The position numbers and the translations under genes were made by a program. DNA of 7,564 bases, from contig JBIKMC010000165.1 in the NCBI GenBank assembly GCA_044359405.1, positions 1 through 7,564 on the forward strand, in the 5' to 3' direction. Positions 6,288 to 7,564 of this stretch are shown piece after piece. The stretch's first letter is position 1; each line of letters begins with the position of its first letter. A model generated the notes under the pieces. The model worked only from the letters and a program-made list of their open reading frames with translations. It searched no databases and had not been told where the DNA came from. This stretch comes from SYIM01 sp044359405 (GTDB taxonomy: Bacteria; Pseudomonadota; Gammaproteobacteria; Burkholderiales; Burkholderiaceae_E).

Positions 6288-7379
6288 AAGCGCCCATGTC
6301 TCTGAGGTATCAGCGAACAGCTCGACGTGCGTGCCCACCGGCGCGGCGCGCAGGGCAGGCGCCTCAGCGACCAGCCGCAGCTTGCCCACGCGCATCACAA
6401 TTGAGCATCTAGCGCCGCGGAAAATTGAGTCGACGATCTCTCCGCGCCAGCGGCCCGTTGTACCCGCGTCGTGGGCGGTCGATACGGAAACCTGCAGGCT
6501 TTCTGGCCGGATCATGACCACCACCGAATCTCCGGCTCTGAACGCCTGGCTGGCCAGGCAGGCGCCCCGCCAATCCTCGGCGAATACCTCGAGCCTGAAC
6601 AGATCGTCGGATTGACGTTCGCAGCTTGCAACGGTCGCCTCGATCAGATTGGGCGAGCCGAAAAAGGCCGCAACAGCTCTGCTTGAGGGACGCTGATAGA
6701 TTGACTGTGGATCGCCTACCTGCAGCACGCGCCCGTGCTGCATGACGACGATACGGTCAGAAAGAGCCATTGCCTCTTCCTGATCATGGGTGACGTAGAG
6801 GCAGGTGATGCGCAGACGATGCTGAAGCGCCCGAAACTCCTCGCCCATCTGCGCTCGAAGCTTGGCGTCGAGATTGGACAGAGGCTCATCGAGCAAAAGC
6901 ACCTGCGGTTCGAATACCATGGCCCGGGCGATGGCTACCCGCTGCTGCTGCCCGCCCGAGAGCCGAGGCGCTGGTCGGTCAGCGTAGTCGGTCATTTCGA
7001 CGAGCGCGAGCGTCTCGTGCACCTTCTGCCTAATAAGTTCTGCCGGGGCTCTGCGCACCCTGAGCGGGTAGGCCACATTGTCAAACACGGTCATATGCGG
7101 CCATATCGCGTATGACTGAAAGACCATGCCAAGCTGGCGCTTCTCGGGTGCCACATAGGTGCCCGACGCTGGGTCGCTGACGACACGATCCCCGATGCTG
7201 ATGCTGCCGGAGTCGTTTTGCTCAAGTCCGGCCACCATTCGCAAGGTGGTGGTCTTGCCGCAGCCCGACGGACCCAGCAGCGTGACGAATTCACCGGGTT
7301 GCACCGACAGGCTGACCGAGTCAACCGCAGTGGCCTGACCGAATTTCTTGCCAACACCTTTCAGAGTCACGCCTTGCAT
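6279..7379 (-). CDS. ABC transporter ATP-binding protein, PotA/FbpC/UgpC-like with TOBE domain
   Basis: This is the cytoplasmic ATPase of a binding-protein-dependent ABC importer. The 366-residue product holds all catalytic motifs: Walker A GPSGCGKTT (36-44, K42), Q-loop Q88 in VFQSYAIWPHMT, signature LSGGQQQR (140-147), Walker B VLLLDEP (160-166) with D164 and E165, D-loop SNLD (168-171), and switch H198 in VTHDQEEAM. From about residue 241 there is a C-terminal TOBE-type regulatory domain (including MIRPESLQV, 289-297), typical of polyamine, iron(III), phosphonate and sugar importers. Substrate cannot be assigned from the ATPase. GAGGA (7386-7390) lies 6 bases before the ATG. The gene sits 58 bases after the end of an upstream partial gene and 41 bases before the Rieske gene, so the permeases and binding protein are probably just beyond the right edge. 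Confidence 0.94.
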   Translation of the reverse strand: MQGVTLKGVGKKFGQATAVDSVSLSVQPGEFVTLLGPSGCGKTTTLRMVAGLEQNDSGSISIGDRVVSDPASGTYVAPEKRQLGMVFQSYAIWPHMTVFDNVAYPLRVRRAPAELIRQKVHETLALVEMTDYADRPAPRLSGGQQQRVAIARAMVFEPQVLLLDEPLSNLDAKLRAQMGEEFRALQHRLRITCLYVTHDQEEAMALSDRIVVMQHGRVLQVGDPQSIYQRPSSRAVAAFFGSPNLIEATVASCERQSDDLFRLEVFAEDWRGACLASQAFRAGDSVVVMIRPESLQVSVSTAHDAGTTGRWRGEIVDSIFRGARCSIVMRVGKLRLVAEAPALRAAPVGTHVELFADTSETWALRP

Positions 7380-7437
7380 GATGAGTCCTCAGATACGGCG
7401 CGCCTCATTCGCATGCTCTGGGCAGGTCGTAGGGTTC

Positions 7438-7564
7438 TCATCGATAGATCCGCTTAGCCAGATCGAGCATCGCGTTTTGTCGCTCTGCGACCGTCGTGCC
7501 CATGACCCGGGTTGCCAGCAGCGAGCGCACCTCGGGGCTGGCACGGTCGACCACACCCTGCATG
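7438..7564 (-). CDS. C-terminal fragment of an unidentified gene (5' end outside window)
   Basis: The minus strand has an open frame of 41 codons ending in TGA (7438-7440) and running off the window edge. Its last residues include LLATRVMGTTVAERQ and end in LAKRIYR. It is hydrophilic with no membrane segment, so it is a soluble protein tail. An in-frame ATG at 7563-7561 is more likely an internal Met than a start. Its position just upstream of a lone ATPase gene suggests a solute-binding protein or other partner in the same operon, but the fragment is too short to identify. Confidence 0.55.
   Translation of the reverse strand, partial: MQGVVDRASPEVRSLLATRVMGTTVAERQNAMLDLAKRIYR

Noticed and set aside
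7438..7563. A complete 41-residue small protein starting at the in-frame ATG 7563-7561
   Set aside because: The frame is still open at the window edge and there is no sequence left to see a ribosome site; a C-terminal end of a larger gene is simpler.

Overview
This window looks like an aromatic-acid uptake and catabolism cluster from a moderately GC-rich Gram-negative bacterium. Evidence for a proteobacterium is the complete TRAP transporter with a Sec-type signal peptide on its binding protein, an FCD-type GntR regulator, an HPPD very close in length and motifs to the Pseudomonas enzyme, and a phthalate-type Rieske oxygenase. Beta- or gammaproteobacteria fit best, but the sequence alone does not fix the genus. 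Coding density is high: the longest stretch without a gene is about 125 bases, and no RNA genes, insertion sequences, CRISPR arrays or long repeats were seen.

Layout. (1) Positions 1-3043, minus strand: a four-gene operon read right to left, made of an NTF2/SnoaL-like protein, TRAP binding protein (DctP), small permease (DctQ) and large permease (DctM, cut off by the window start). DctP-DctQ and DctQ-DctM are coupled by GTGA and ATGA overlaps. (2) About 3044-3168: an AT-rich divergent control region with a consensus TTGACA -35 box facing the TRAP operon and a TATAT-A-ATATA palindrome. (3) 3169-4937, plus strand: a GntR/FCD regulator coupled by an ATGA overlap to a 4-hydroxyphenylpyruvate dioxygenase. 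(4) 4957-7564, minus strand, convergent with HPPD: the C-terminal end of an unidentified gene, an ABC transporter ATPase, and a Rieske non-heme iron oxygenase, probably co-transcribed.

How it may work together (inference): the TRAP system, and possibly the ABC system, import an aromatic or 2-oxo carboxylate. The Rieske oxygenase and HPPD oxidise it, with HPPD giving homogentisate from 4-hydroxyphenylpyruvate, and the GntR protein senses a pathway acid and controls the divergent promoters. No homogentisate dioxygenase, maleylacetoacetate isomerase or fumarylacetoacetase is in the window, and no reductase partner for the Rieske oxygenase, so the pathway must be completed elsewhere. Each family is well known; the combination is the unusual part.
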